This document shows positions 45,063-57,144 of a DNA stretch of 64,000 nt, piece after piece. This DNA is from Dactylellina haptotyla. Taxonomy: Eukaryota; Ascomycota; Orbiliomycetes; Orbiliales; Orbiliaceae. Under the pieces are notes generated by a model that ran no database searches, was not told where the DNA came from, and saw nothing but the letters and a program-made list of their open reading frames with translations. Position 1 is the stretch's first letter. Every line of letters begins with the position of its first letter. The stretch covers positions 1,550,001 to 1,614,000 of the forward strand of contig CM062380.1 in NCBI GenBank assembly GCA_031310005.1, written 5' to 3'. The translations under genes and the position numbers were made by a program.

Positions 45063-47468
45063 TTTGACTGATCGGAATTGTCCAAACGTGATACGAACGA
45101 GGAGTTACCATGAAATTAGTCGCCTATCCTATTGTTTCCGTCGTATCGACAGTATTAAGACTGTGGGGTGTCCGTGAGGGTCCGAGTTGGTGGATCCGTT
45201 GTTCCGAGGCCCTAAAAATGTTGAAGGCTCGAGCGAGTTCGCAAGCAAGCCTCAGACCACTTTTTCTGTCGTAGTCTCGGACGATGGGCCTTTTTCGCAC
45301 GAGTGATGCAGCTTCAGTTACTAACTATTCCTTGGCTGGTTGGCTGGTGCTGAATCGGCAAGTTCCTTCGGAAGCCCCAAGCATTCCCTCTACAAGTTCC
45401 GCCTCCAGTAGTAGTACGTAAGTTTAAATTCGCACGCGATCTTTATACCTTTCTCCTGCGTGATAACGAGTTATCTTTGGGATCGGGCGGCAAAGTTAGG
45501 AAAGGGTAGGTTTTTTCCAGTGTTGATAACCTCGGGCCAAGTCGTGCAGGAAAACCAAAAAAATAGTTCACATGGAGAATTATAAAGGCTGACAAGGGGA
45601 AGATTGGAATCGTCGACAATCGTTCGGTCGCAAAATAAGGTATCTTGAAGTGAGATAATGGACAAAGGATTTTGAAGTGGGAAGAGCAAATAGAACCCTG
45701 GAGGAAGGGGCAAGTATTTAAGAAACTGGCGAGCGTAACCTAGCATGGCACCGATGCACTTTGAGTTAAAAAATAACATCAGGTTAGCCCGGTACTGAGC
45801 ACCGGATGACCACGAAATTCTGCTTGCCTGCCATCTTACTCCCTAATCCGCACCCCTCGTCCCCAGGTAAAGCTTTCCTACCCCAAGTCTCGCCTTTCTC
45901 ATTCTGGGGCTCGGTTCTTTCGACCCACTCTGGAGATGTCTCGAACAGCCACTCGTCGAGAGCGTTTTTTCCCATTCCCCAAAGATAATCAATCCCCAGC
46001 TTTCTATCCTTGCTTTTTAGTGCGGAGCTGCGAGAACCTTTCCTCTTCTCGCGAGGGACCGTATTAGTACTTCGCATCTATATTCAGATTTTCCGGGATC
46101 AAAGGTACAAGTACCTTCATTTCCCTCGTTTTATTAACTACGTACCGATGGCACATACGAGAACGTGGTCCGTACATGAAGATCCACCCCTCCACTTCAA
46201 GATACATTTAAGGGCGCTAGAGAAGTATTCCCTGCTCTGACAGGGTGTGGCTTCAGGTCTCGTAACTGCAAACCGGAATCTCAACATTCGGGACGGCTCA
46301 GAATTGCATTGATATGCATAGACCTTTAAGAAGACCTGCATGGCTAGATTGAAATTTTCAATATCGGACCAGTGGACGAAAATTGTTCACGAAGCCGATG
46401 CGTTGAACTTTTTTGGGGGGAACCATTCCTAATCCATCCGGAGGCGCAACATTGCACAAGTGCTTGTGCTCAAAACGTTGTCGTTAAAAAAGCCTCCAAT
46501 AGCCCTGCCCCAAAAAAAGATCAAATCGCATATTTGGAGGCTACAATTCGAGACATAGAGATATTCACCCCCAGATACGATTCCCTACTCGAAGCTCACA
46601 TTCCATTTCTTGGGAGATGAGTTTCAAATAGCCTGTTTAGCGATGATGGAATCAATCCCTTTCTGCCTCAATCATTTGGTCTGTCGTCCTCAACAGACCC
46701 TGCACATCATTGCGGCTTCGCAGAAACTGAACCGTGATTAGCAGGGACTCCCCAGATACATTCTACTATTTTATCTTGGAAAGAGGTGTGCAGCCGTTTG
46801 ACACCACCGGAACAGGTGGACTTTGGCATTTAAAAGGAAGACGGGAGGTTTAGACCAAATGCGTACCATTAAGTCGCGCACCATGAAAGCCAGGCTCCGA
46901 AAAGTTCCTAGATTGTACCATGGAACAATGGCTAGAGTCAAACCCAAAATTCTAACATCCCTTCGACCATATGGCAATCGCCGAATTCGCGAACCCATAT
47001 TGATATCATGACACAACACTTCAGACCAACTCGTCGTCAGATATCAAGAGCCAAGAGGTTCGTCAATTGCAGCACAGGCGATTTTTACTCTGCGGGATGC
47101 TGGCCTTTTTCGCCTGTTTTACAACCGGTTAAATCAGCCATTCGCAATCAGGCATTTATCCGGGTGTGTTTTTCAATACACAGAATCCACCTAGATAATA
47201 CTGGGCAGAAATTTCCAAGCAATTTTTGTATAGCCTATTTCCTCTCATATAAATATCAGGATGTTTCCGTCCTATCGTAAAATAACTATAATAATCGTAT
47301 TGCAAATATAATATATACAAGAAATAATATCAACCCAAGAGGGGAATATAAACAGGAGAATTCACCCAGTTATCCGTCTTGTCCGCCTCTGCCAATCCAA
47401 CCTCGTAATGAACAGGCGAAAGTGAAGAAACCGGAGAGACCCACAGCCGCCGAATCGCTTCCCTCTGT
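45063..47468. other. FacB promoter region and spacer
   Basis: A 2.4 kb region upstream of FacB with no gene. A long promoter suits a highly regulated activator. CreA-like CTGGGG/GTGGGG strings occur but I cannot test them. The far end is the 3' flank of the SET gene. Confidence 0.5.
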
Positions 47469-49322
47469 TTAGGTTAAATCCTCTTCTGATTCGTGAAGAT
47501 CGGTTTGCATGTCACTAAGGTACTTTCGGACAACGTCGGAGCTAAGTAAATGTTCTTTCTGTAAACGATAAAATGAGGTCAGCAGAGCCGCCAAGTGGCC
47601 GATTGTGGTACAGTTCTCGTCGGGATGGTTTGCCACAAGAGCCCCGCATGTTTTCATGGGCGAAAAACCTGGGGAATGGGGCAACGAAATATGGGGAAAC
47701 CTAGCCCTGAGAAAGAATATCACGTCGAACTCACCTGATTTCCCAAAACAAGTAAGGTCTTTTCCAACAAGGCCTTCTCTAATGTTCGCAGATTCTGTGA
47801 CACGTGCCACACCTGGTCCCCGGCAATTTTCTCGTTTCGTAATTCGTTACATGTTGATTCCGAATCGTTTAGCTCCCCTAGTTGCCTGTGGACTCGCTCT
47901 TCGACCAATGTTAAAGCCCGGAGTTGGTAAATGGGCCATAATGGCTTCATTCGTAACAGCTCAACTAATGATGAAAGATTTATAAGGGGTTGGTCATCGA
48001 AGAAGGCTTGTAGGTGTTGAGAGCCGTCATTTTGTTGCATAACTTGGATGTTGAACCCATCTTCATGGTTAACGCACATCAGCCTAGAGGCAATTAATCA
48101 AAGTTAGTAAGATAGTAACCTCCTTTATCGGGCTTTCACTAAAAAGACTCACCAAACATAGTCGCTTGTCCATTCCACAGATGTCCCCATATCGATTAGC
48201 AATAGAGTAGGTGCGCTGTCTAATAGTCTTTGTTTTGCTCTCATAAACACCACGGAGTTCTCATCCGACATCGTTTCAAAGTCCTTGAGGTCTAGCGCCA
48301 TCCAAGAAGCCGTGGGCCGTTCGTGGTCCACGAAACCGTATGAAAATACCATCTCGGATGCACTCTTCTCCTCCCCGTAGCTATTTAGCGAGAGTTAGTA
48401 TCCATATCCTCGTCCTATAGTTGACCCAATTAACGTTAAATACTCACTTAATGGTTACTTCCTCCACTACTTGGCTACTCTGACCCAAGGCGCAGAGGCT
48501 GTGTATTAAAATTATATTTCCCTCATCATCTAGATCGTAGAATGAATTCGGAAAAGACCGATGGTTGCAAAAGTCCAGGAAAGGGATCATGGATAATCCG
48601 AGATCCGGCAACTGGAGAACTCGACTTCTCAGCCATGCATCACAGTCCAACCAATCGAGAAATGTTAAACGTTTTTCATCCCACCAGACTTTTCTACACC
48701 AAGCAATATTCTGCGTTGCTAATTTGAAGGCGTGGAATTCGGCATCGAGGGCTGCAAGTTTGGCTTGGACCGCGACATACAATGATGTTCCCTTGAGAAG
48801 CTCTCGTTCCTGCTCTGACCAACAGGTAGGCACCGAAACAGAAGGTAAGAATTTAACGTATTCTGTCCAGGCACATTTGACACCGACAGACTTTGGTTCT
48901 GTTATTGAAACTGCATTTGTGATCTTCATAATCAAAAATATAATGATTGCGCCTATAATGCTATATAGTATCAGAAATCGAGGCCAGGTCGCATTGAAAA
49001 GGTCTTGCGTTGATATGTTGTTGAGGGAATTGTACTACATACCTCTCGGTGTCATTGCCAGCGGACCAGCTGCTGCTAACGCCTCTCGGAGATGCACATC
49101 GGACTTTGCATGGGCATCCACCATGTCCTGGCATAGGATGAGATGCCTTGGCACCCTAAGAAGGGGTCTGGATGAATCTAGTTTTGACGGCTGCAGCTTT
49201 ACTGCAAGGCCGGAATCAACCGGTTCACCTCCCACATATTCAACCCGAATACCGTTGAAATTTATGTTGTTAAATGTCGCCCATGCAGGTAGTGCATCTG
49301 ACGAGAGAAACTCTCGATACAT
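47469..49322 (-). CDS. SET-domain lysine methyltransferase, Rubisco-LSMT/SETD-like
   Basis: Five minus-strand exons (49322-49043, 48952-48448, 48380-48153, 48083-47735, 47558-47469) sum to 483 residues. An N-terminal SET-N block (VDSGLAVKLQP, then VPRHLILC) is followed by a long helical insert with a WWDEKRLTFLDW segment, the catalytic core motif GLSMIPFLDFCNH (about 210-222; the NH pair binds S-adenosylmethionine), and the closing YGEEKSASEMVFSYGF motif (about 264-280), with the tyrosine that completes the active site. The remainder is the C-terminal Rubisco-LSMT substrate-binding part. The order matches the non-histone SET proteins (SETD3, SETD6, yeast Rkm group) that methylate ribosomal or other proteins. 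The target cannot be read from sequence. Exon 2 begins after a TTATAG acceptor, and its start is the least certain join. Confidence 0.82.
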
Positions 49323-52299
49323 TGTCCTGTGATCGATTCGGTTCTGAACTTCTATCGTGCTTCTACTGTTGTTGTGCTACTATTCGAACAAGTGGCGCAA
49401 AAATTTCTTAAAACAACCTGATATAGATGAGTTTGTCGTCTGTGATCCCTGCCAGCCAAATATGCGATGGTTGTCCTGCTACGGATGGAAGATTTAGAAA
49501 TCCAAGCCTTGCGATACAATGCAATGTAGAAAACGGTCAAAACTCGGAAACCCAACTTGTGAGATGAAGAAATGATCTCGATCTTTTAAACTTGGACCGG
49601 GCGGTCTCAGTGGGATGCTTTGCAATCTTTACCATATCGTCATTATGGCCCCACGGACTTTCCCCTAGCTTGCCCCGCCGGCATCAAAAGCACGCAAAAC
49701 GGGCACACACCTTAAAGCGGACCATATTAAATTCAGGTACGAACAAGCCGTAAATGCTTGTAGGTTGATGGGTTACAAGCGTATCCACAAATTGAAAGCG
49801 CCCAGGAACCTTTCACAAACGACGGAATTTTAGCCACGCCTCATCCGAATTTTCAACTGGACGAAAGGCTACGATATAGACCGAAATTCTGCGCTCGACC
49901 AATATCAGCAGGGTTGTCATCTGACAACGTCTCCACTTTCTCCGAAACAGAATTCTCAGGTACAAAGCACCGATACGATCTGGATTGTGAATGTGTGGGG
50001 TGCAACTAAGAGGACATTTTGGTCGTAGTAGCGGTGCAGCCAAGATATGTTGTTGCTGGAGCCAATGCTTTAGGTGCAGTTTGACAGATTAGCTTACTTT
50101 CGGTAAGTGGCCCGTATCTTGCATACGTAACCCATGCCTGTCTCAGAAACATCGGAACTGCGTTAGAAACCAACCGATAAAGGTTCGGCCCTACTGCAAA
50201 TCAAGCTTCGAGGCTCTCGGGGTCATACCGTCCATGCATCCTAACGTACCCCGTTTTTTCTCTAATCACCTCTAGACTTCTAATCGACGAATGTGTTATT
50301 GGTTAATTGGAAACAGTAGACACGGGAATAATCCTTGTTCGGTGATGGTCAAACCTCGTATACAGGCCGCTCTGGCGCATTGATATTCTCTCCGAGAGCC
50401 ACTCATTACGAATCGCTTCAAATTTTCATCGTTCTGCGAACCCGTCGATATCACAAAATAAGTTGCTCGAGATCCACTATTTTTCGTTCAATTCTCGTAT
50501 CCCAAGCCGTATTGCGTTTCAACCAAGATCAGCGAAGGCGCTAGATCAGCTTGCCTAGTTTGCGTGTAGTGGCTAAAGCGAGGGTTCGGAAAAACTCATT
50601 CTCAAACAACGAGAGACCAAGGATAGTCGACGGGGAGAACGCTGACAAGTCCGCAAATTGAGGTTAGAATCACAGCTGCTTTTGGAGAAATATCACCAGT
50701 TTCAAGGTCGAATGGAAATCAAATGGTCCGAATATCCTAACATTCCTCTATTTTGATGTTTTGATCCTTGATCATGGTGAAAGACTAGGGCATGGGTACG
50801 TTTGAAGTGGGTCGTTCTGGACAAATCCGAATATTCAAGTCTCAGCATATCAATTGTAATCACACAAGCGGCACGCAACATGCGACGTATGTTTACCTAA
50901 GAACGATCATACGAGGCCTATGTTATGTAAGGGCTTTAAAGAAAACATAAGCTTGTTTCAAGGGTTTATAGATAAACTATTACCGCCGAAATAGTACCAA
51001 TACTAAGCCAAGGGCCGCTACATATTGCAACAGAATAACAACACAGAGAAACGTGAGAAACTAAGAACACCGGAATCGGAATTGAAAGTAAAGCCTCAAG
51101 AAGAGACACAAAGCCGCATTTCCCATATCTATAACAATCTCGGTTCCCTATGTTGCCTGGAAATGTGCTAGGTATATCGGGACTTTCGGTCTGTAAATCC
51201 CTGTCATTCTATCCGTCTTAAACCCTCTTCAGAACATATTCTACCCGCTCACAAGACACCCTGTCACTAGCTTAAGTAATCTTTCCGGCAGCAGGCCGTT
51301 TCCTGGTGAGTACAAATAATCCTCGCCGTTGTTGGCATATTAAAAATATCCCGCTGCCAAGACAAAAAACCAGACGTCAAAACCCAGTTTTCAAGGCTAT
51401 TCCATGTAACAAATGTAGCGCTGTCTATCAATTTCGCGATACCGAGGCAGAATAAATGGCTAAAGATTAGGTTAATTCCGTTAATGTCACCTCGAAAATC
51501 TGGAATAGATTGCAAATGCGGGGAAGATCCACCATACAACTCCGACTTCCTTCAATGCAAGAGCCATTAACATGGTTTTCACTTCCCGGAGACACTCGCC
51601 ACTTACAATCCTCAGATATCAACGCTATCAAATAATGGCAGATTTATATCCAGGCTGAGAAGATCAGGGACCGTTATTGGTTGGGATTCTTGTTGGAATT
51701 TACGAGTCATACTGACTCAACCAACGGTATAGATTGCATATCAACATCAATAATCATACATGCATCTTGAGAAAGCACAAGAATCAAGCGAAGAAAATCC
51801 AAGTTCAATGGTAAAGTTTGTGAATTTATAAGGATATCAAAAAGAAAAATCAAAAGGTAAAATGCCAATCGGCGTATGCTGCGTCGGGATGGGTCTGAAG
51901 TCCTGCTATGGCAAGATGTAACGTGAAGAACCAAATGCAAAATACTCGGCTGTAGAAATCAGATAGAAGAAAAGTACGAGACACCAGATTGCAGCATAAA
52001 AGAGAAAAATCGGTAAAATGCGAAACTAAAAAGTAAAACTTAAAAAGGTAACCAGGAGGGGGCAAGGGGCTGAAAAGAGACAAAAACAAAAACCTCTAAA
52101 CCATAGAACGCCAGACGATAAATCATATATGGGGTATATATGTAATGTACGGTGATGCCTGGTCATCCCAAAAAGCGCGCAAGTAGAAATACATGAAATG
52201 TGAATCTAGGATATCAAAAACGCAACAAAACTTCAAAAATGCTCAAAAAAAAAGGAAAAAGAAAAGGAAAAGGATCAGAAGAAGGATACGCGTTGGTAT
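49323..52299. other. 3 kb gene-free spacer
   Basis: No convincing frame. It is the 5' side of the SET gene and the 3' side of the NmrA-like gene. Short frames lack ATG or domain. The 51850-52200 segment is A-rich and T/C-rich on the minus strand. Confidence 0.5.
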
Positions 52300-53520
52300 T
52301 TAGTGATTGCTCGCCCGCCAGTGGGTACGAAGAAATTGTGTGAAAGAGATGGGCCGGATGCCTGGGAAAATCGCGTTGAGATTCCGGTGACCAACATCGT
52401 ATTCTTGGTTGTTGATAGACTGCATCGTCTGCAACTCGCATTGAGACTTCCAATCACCTTCCGCCACGGCTCTACTTAGATTGTAATCGATGTCATCATC
52501 CGTGAGGTATTTGACTTTGAATTCGCGTTCTATTTTAATTAGGAGGCTGGTGGTTAGTTTTATATTGTTGTTTGGCTTGAGTCATGCATAGAAGGCCAAA
52601 GGTGCAACTTACCACGAACTTCCTGAGAAATCGCTAAAAGGTCACCGAGCTGCAAACGTTCTCCAAACATTTTCAACTCAGGTCCCCAATCACTTAGATT
52701 GAGAGCACCGGCGACGAACTGCGCGACATCCATAGCAGAAGTCACACAAACGATAGCACTTGGTTCTCTATGAGCGTCGACGGGAAGGACGGCCTTTTTG
52801 CGTTTTAAATCTATCAAAAACGTTCCATCATTCCAGTTACCTCCACCGCACCCATTCCAGCCACCAGGAGCGAAGTACTCCATGAAGAGACCGCAGGCGA
52901 AGACGGTGGACTAGTTTAGCGTTAGCGCATCCTGATATGGATAAAGTAAAACAGATTGATGGATTTGATGAGAACTTACCTCGAGATGTTCGCTGACCTC
53001 CTCGAGATGACGTCGAACGGTTAACCTATCTCTGCCACCACTTGTATACAAGGGTTGCTGACTAGGCGACGCTTCAAACTCCGACGGAATAAATCGGAGC
53101 ACGCCAGCCGAAACGCAGGCGTCAATAAGTGATAGTTGCACGTAGGGATCCGGGATAACTGATATGACAGTATGCACGCGCTGTTTTACAAGCACGCTAC
53201 GCAAGTGCTCCGGGTCATTATAATCAACCTGTCGGACCCTGATTCCTTGCTCCGATAGATGCGGCTGTTCCTACATCATCGGAAAAACCCCGTTAGCCAA
53301 ATTCTTGCCTTGCAGGCCACGTCATCGGCAGTATTTCGACGGCCTGATACATATGATCGGGCCTGATAAACGGCGTTAAGCGAGAGGTTCTGTGGGTACT
53401 CACATATCTCGACAGGATCACCAGATCCCATTCGTTCGCGGCCAGGATGGCCTCTGCGACATACCTTCCCAATCCGCCACTGCCACACAAGGCCACCCTT
53501 TGGCGGCGCGCGTGGGACAT
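52300..53520 (-). CDS. NmrA-like/isoflavone-reductase-type NAD(P)-binding protein
   Basis: Four minus-strand exons (53520-53404, 53270-52980, 52910-52613, 52529-52300) encode 311 residues, near the family size. The N-terminus RQRVALCGSGGLGRYVAEAI is the dinucleotide-binding Rossmann motif with a glycine-rich loop. It is followed by DYNDPEHLRSVL and the strand-turn VISVIPDPYVQLSLIDAC, then GVLRFIPSEFE, which is a diagnostic NmrA/PCBER-type motif. The mid part AVLPVDAHREPSAIVCVTSAMDV continues the fold. NmrA-type proteins either act as redox-sensing regulators or as NAD(P)H reductases of secondary metabolism; I cannot tell which here. It lies about 3.6 kb from the terpene synthase, so a shared metabolite locus is possible. 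Confidence 0.82.
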
Positions 53521-56500
53521 AGATGTAGTTATAGGATGCGAGGTTCGCCTTGTACCTATAAAGGAAGCAAAGGAGAAGCTTTTTTTATACAGGTCTGGGA
53601 TGTTCCTTGCTTCGCTTGTCTTATGTAGGCAGCGTTTAATAAAGCGCGGAAAGGACTAAGAAAGGATATAAGGGTTTTTCTACGAAAGGAAAGGAATAAG
53701 GATATTTAGGTCAGCGAAACTAGGCTCCGTCGCTGATTTCTGCACTTTCTGCCTTCTTTTTTGTCTCTCTTCTTTTTTTTATAGATTGAAATGCCTACTT
53801 TTGTGGGGTTTTGTTTTTTCTGAAACTGACAGATATAAAGGAAACGAAACCGAGATCTGAAGACTTGCAAAAAGGTCGAGTTTCAAATACACCTCCAGAT
53901 AGTATGGAATATATAATTGCTTCCTGGCCACGAAAACCTCAAGCGCTGCAAGCTCCGAAGACGCAAATACAAAAGGGGAGCTCAGGACAGTACCCAACAA
54001 GACAAAAGAGTATAAGACGGAAACAAGAGAAAAAGGGTGGCCTAGCGAAAAACGAGGACGATAAGATCAGGATCTATAAGAGATACACATTAGTGAGGAA
54101 TCCTAATTCATCAGACACGCAACACAAACTCTTTGGGAAATCGCGGGAAGGCTGTGTGAAGGATTGCTGCTGGTTGGCAGCGCAAGAGGAAGACTTACTG
54201 CTCGCGTTCAAACGTTCCGCTTGGGACGGGCTGGTCGCTTAAACCAATTACTGAGCTGCAAAATCGTCGACAACAACGATAAACGTCGAATATTGGCCGC
54301 AATTTTTTTTTGGTTTGATAAAAGGATCACTGATTAATCAGAAAGCACTGCCTCAAGGAGGACTAGTACTGCCCCAACGCTTCAGATAGATACGAAATTA
54401 AAAAGGAAAGAGCAAAGAGCAAAGCCTTCGTACTCTTTTACGCAACGGCGAAGTAGGTGTGGTTATCGTTCGAGGAAAGGCAGGGCCTTACGACGGTTCA
54501 CCAACCAAAGGGCAGACTAAAGACGAAAGGGTGTTCCGCACACACGGAAGCGCGGGTAGTAGCGATGGTGATGTGAGACAAATGGCAAGTTTCTTCGCAG
54601 TACGGAATATGAAGATGAAGGGTTGTTGGTAAAGCGAGGCGCTGACGAGGCAATTTATCTAGTTCACCTAGAGCATATGACTGTCATAAATGAAGCTTAG
54701 TATTATTGCAACAAGCCGATAGAAGTCTAAGCAGAAATTCCGAACAAAAACAAAATGATATTAGTCACATTGACTGAAGAGTTCGAATGCCAGTATTATC
54801 TTTGGGGAGATCTGTTCAAGATCCTAGGGGCTATTTAGAAAGTATGACTGATTGGTGGTCCTTTATCTTACTGGCCAGGAATGTTCTGATAATAGAAGCG
54901 GCGCCGGACACAGGCGACGACAGCCACATGGTGCCGCGGGGTGCAGAATAGTACCAATCATTGGAATCTTTTGTCGGTTTTGCGAACTAAGGCCTTCTTG
55001 TCCACAGCCTGCTTGCTCTTGCTAGCCGACAGGATCCAAAAAGATCATTTGACCGATATGGTGTATGCTAGGTGAGGGAAGACAATTGCGGTGCTGTGCG
55101 CGGAACCAGATAGCAAAGCTTCACGTTGCGTACCTTGGGTCAGTCCACCTAATCGCAGACGAATTCGCAGAGCGTCTCGTTAGTGACGAAAGCTGGTGCC
55201 TGGCCTGCTTTCGCCAACAAAAGTCCTCCCCTTCAACTTTTTGAGAAGCCATGACGTGAGTCATACAGGTTTTCGCGGAGGTTCGCAAATTCCCAAATTT
55301 GAGAGCTAAAGCGACCGATAGCAAGGCCTGGTTTCGTTTCGAACGCAGAACAAGCCTCCTCCTTTTAATTTCAGATCGAGAAAAGGTTCCGTGTTTCCAA
55401 GATCAAAACAATAACAAACATATCCGGGAGGCGGTATCAATTTCGATCAGTAGCGTGGGAGGATAATCCAAAGGCCCGGGCCTGAATTAGGCGGGGCAGC
55501 CGGCAACCACCAGCGGTGTCGTGTGTATTTTGGGACGGTAAGCACCTCCGCAGAGAGGCATCCCAGCCTTCCCATTGGCTCTCCGCCCGGCACCCTTGCT
55601 TCGCATCCCATCTTGCCTGTCCGTTGACTCATATTTTGGCAACGTCCCTTCCAACACAAAGCTTTCCAGGTTCCTGTTCCCATCCAGGTCAATCGATGCA
55701 ATCCGCTTTGGCTAACCCCCCCATTTTCGAAATGGCAAATTGCGTACCACTAGCATACAACTTTCGCGACTGGGGTACTTTCTGCCCGGGATATTGCAAT
55801 GGCTGGGAGACATTCTCGCCACGAGATCACGTTCTTTCGTGTCAATCTAAAGTGACACGCCGCGCGCCATCTCATTTATTTGCGCGATATTTCCCGACAT
55901 GAGCTCTGCCCCAATACCTTCGCGTCCCGCCATCTTCCTCTACCCCTCTCCTGCCCCTCCAATTATGATACCCAACCGGGAAAGGATAGTCTGTTTTGAT
56001 ATGCTCTGATTGGCTCGACCGCCTAAAAGTTCCTCCTCCCCTCCCAACACACCCAATCTGCCCCTCACATGGGTACTTGTTGTGATTTCGACGCACATAT
56101 CTCTTCCCAGATGATATTCTATTCTCGACCTTCCTCGAGGCAATTTCTCCCAGATTCCAATGCTCACTTGGTTTTGCCAAAGATGCATTACTCAGAGCAT
56201 TGTTAATATACCCTATTCGATGACTCGCCGGATGGCTTTGCCTTTATTAGCCTCGAGCTCTGTATGTTGTATTTCCTTTTGGAAATGTGTTGGCCAGATC
56301 CGATGGCTGGTGTCTGATTGCGATTGGTATCAACAATCAAACCCAGCCTACCTTTTCTCTCTCTCTCTGTCAGATGTTAGCAATAACTCTGTTGAGCAGT
56401 TCATTCCTTTGCTCACACAATTGCACAGCACTCATGCCCATCCATCCAATCGATCTCTTAGACTCATCAACACAACTTCGGCCTTACCAGGCCCGCATAT

Positions 56501-57144
56501 GCACATGCAGACGATATGCAAGTAATTTTACTGCATCACAAGATTTAGTGATATCAGGAGATAAATGAATCCAATTACGCGTTGGTGCATCAGAAAACAC
56601 TATCGCTAAGTAACAGAAGAACTCGAGTCGTGGCCAGCGGGGCCTGGCCTTGGCTCGACATAAGCACCTACGTAATCAATCCACCCAATGCGCTAAATAG
56701 CCAAAATAGAAACTCCCCTTCCAGACGCTCGCTCAACAATTATCAGGCAACCAAAAATATTCAAACAATCGTAACGAGCAAAGGAATTCGTAAGAAGATA
56801 TTTTAAAAAAGGGAGACGAAGATGCCAAGCAAAAATCAAAAAAGCGTTACGTAGATTGCACTAGCAAAGCAAGGAAATATCTTTCGCATTTCCAGTGAGC
56901 GTAGCGCTGAGATATATGTTCATGAATATAGAGGGGATGAAATGGGGGTAACAAGAAAATATTTAAATGGCAGACAAAGGAAATTCCTAAAATTCTCAAG
57001 CAAACTTATACCCAGCGAGCTCGTCTCAGCGCTCGATTGACAAGTGGTCAGAGTTTTTCCGATACAAGAAAGAAATTCAAGAAATATACGTTATAAAATA
57101 TAGAAAAAGAGAAGGAAATATTCAAATCAGACCAAACAGTGGCA
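53521..57144. other. 3.6 kb gene-free spacer
   Basis: No secure gene. A 143-codon plus frame (53811-54242) is rich in Lys, Arg, Gln and lacks any motif. The region is mostly A-rich and lies between the promoter of the NmrA-like gene and the 3' side of the terpene synthase gene. Confidence 0.5.

Noticed and set aside
48565-49332. 255-codon plus frame
   Set aside because: Antisense shadow of the SET gene exons 1 and 2.
53811-54242. 143-codon plus frame
   Set aside because: Lys/Arg/Gln-rich low complexity, no motif and no splice or promoter support.
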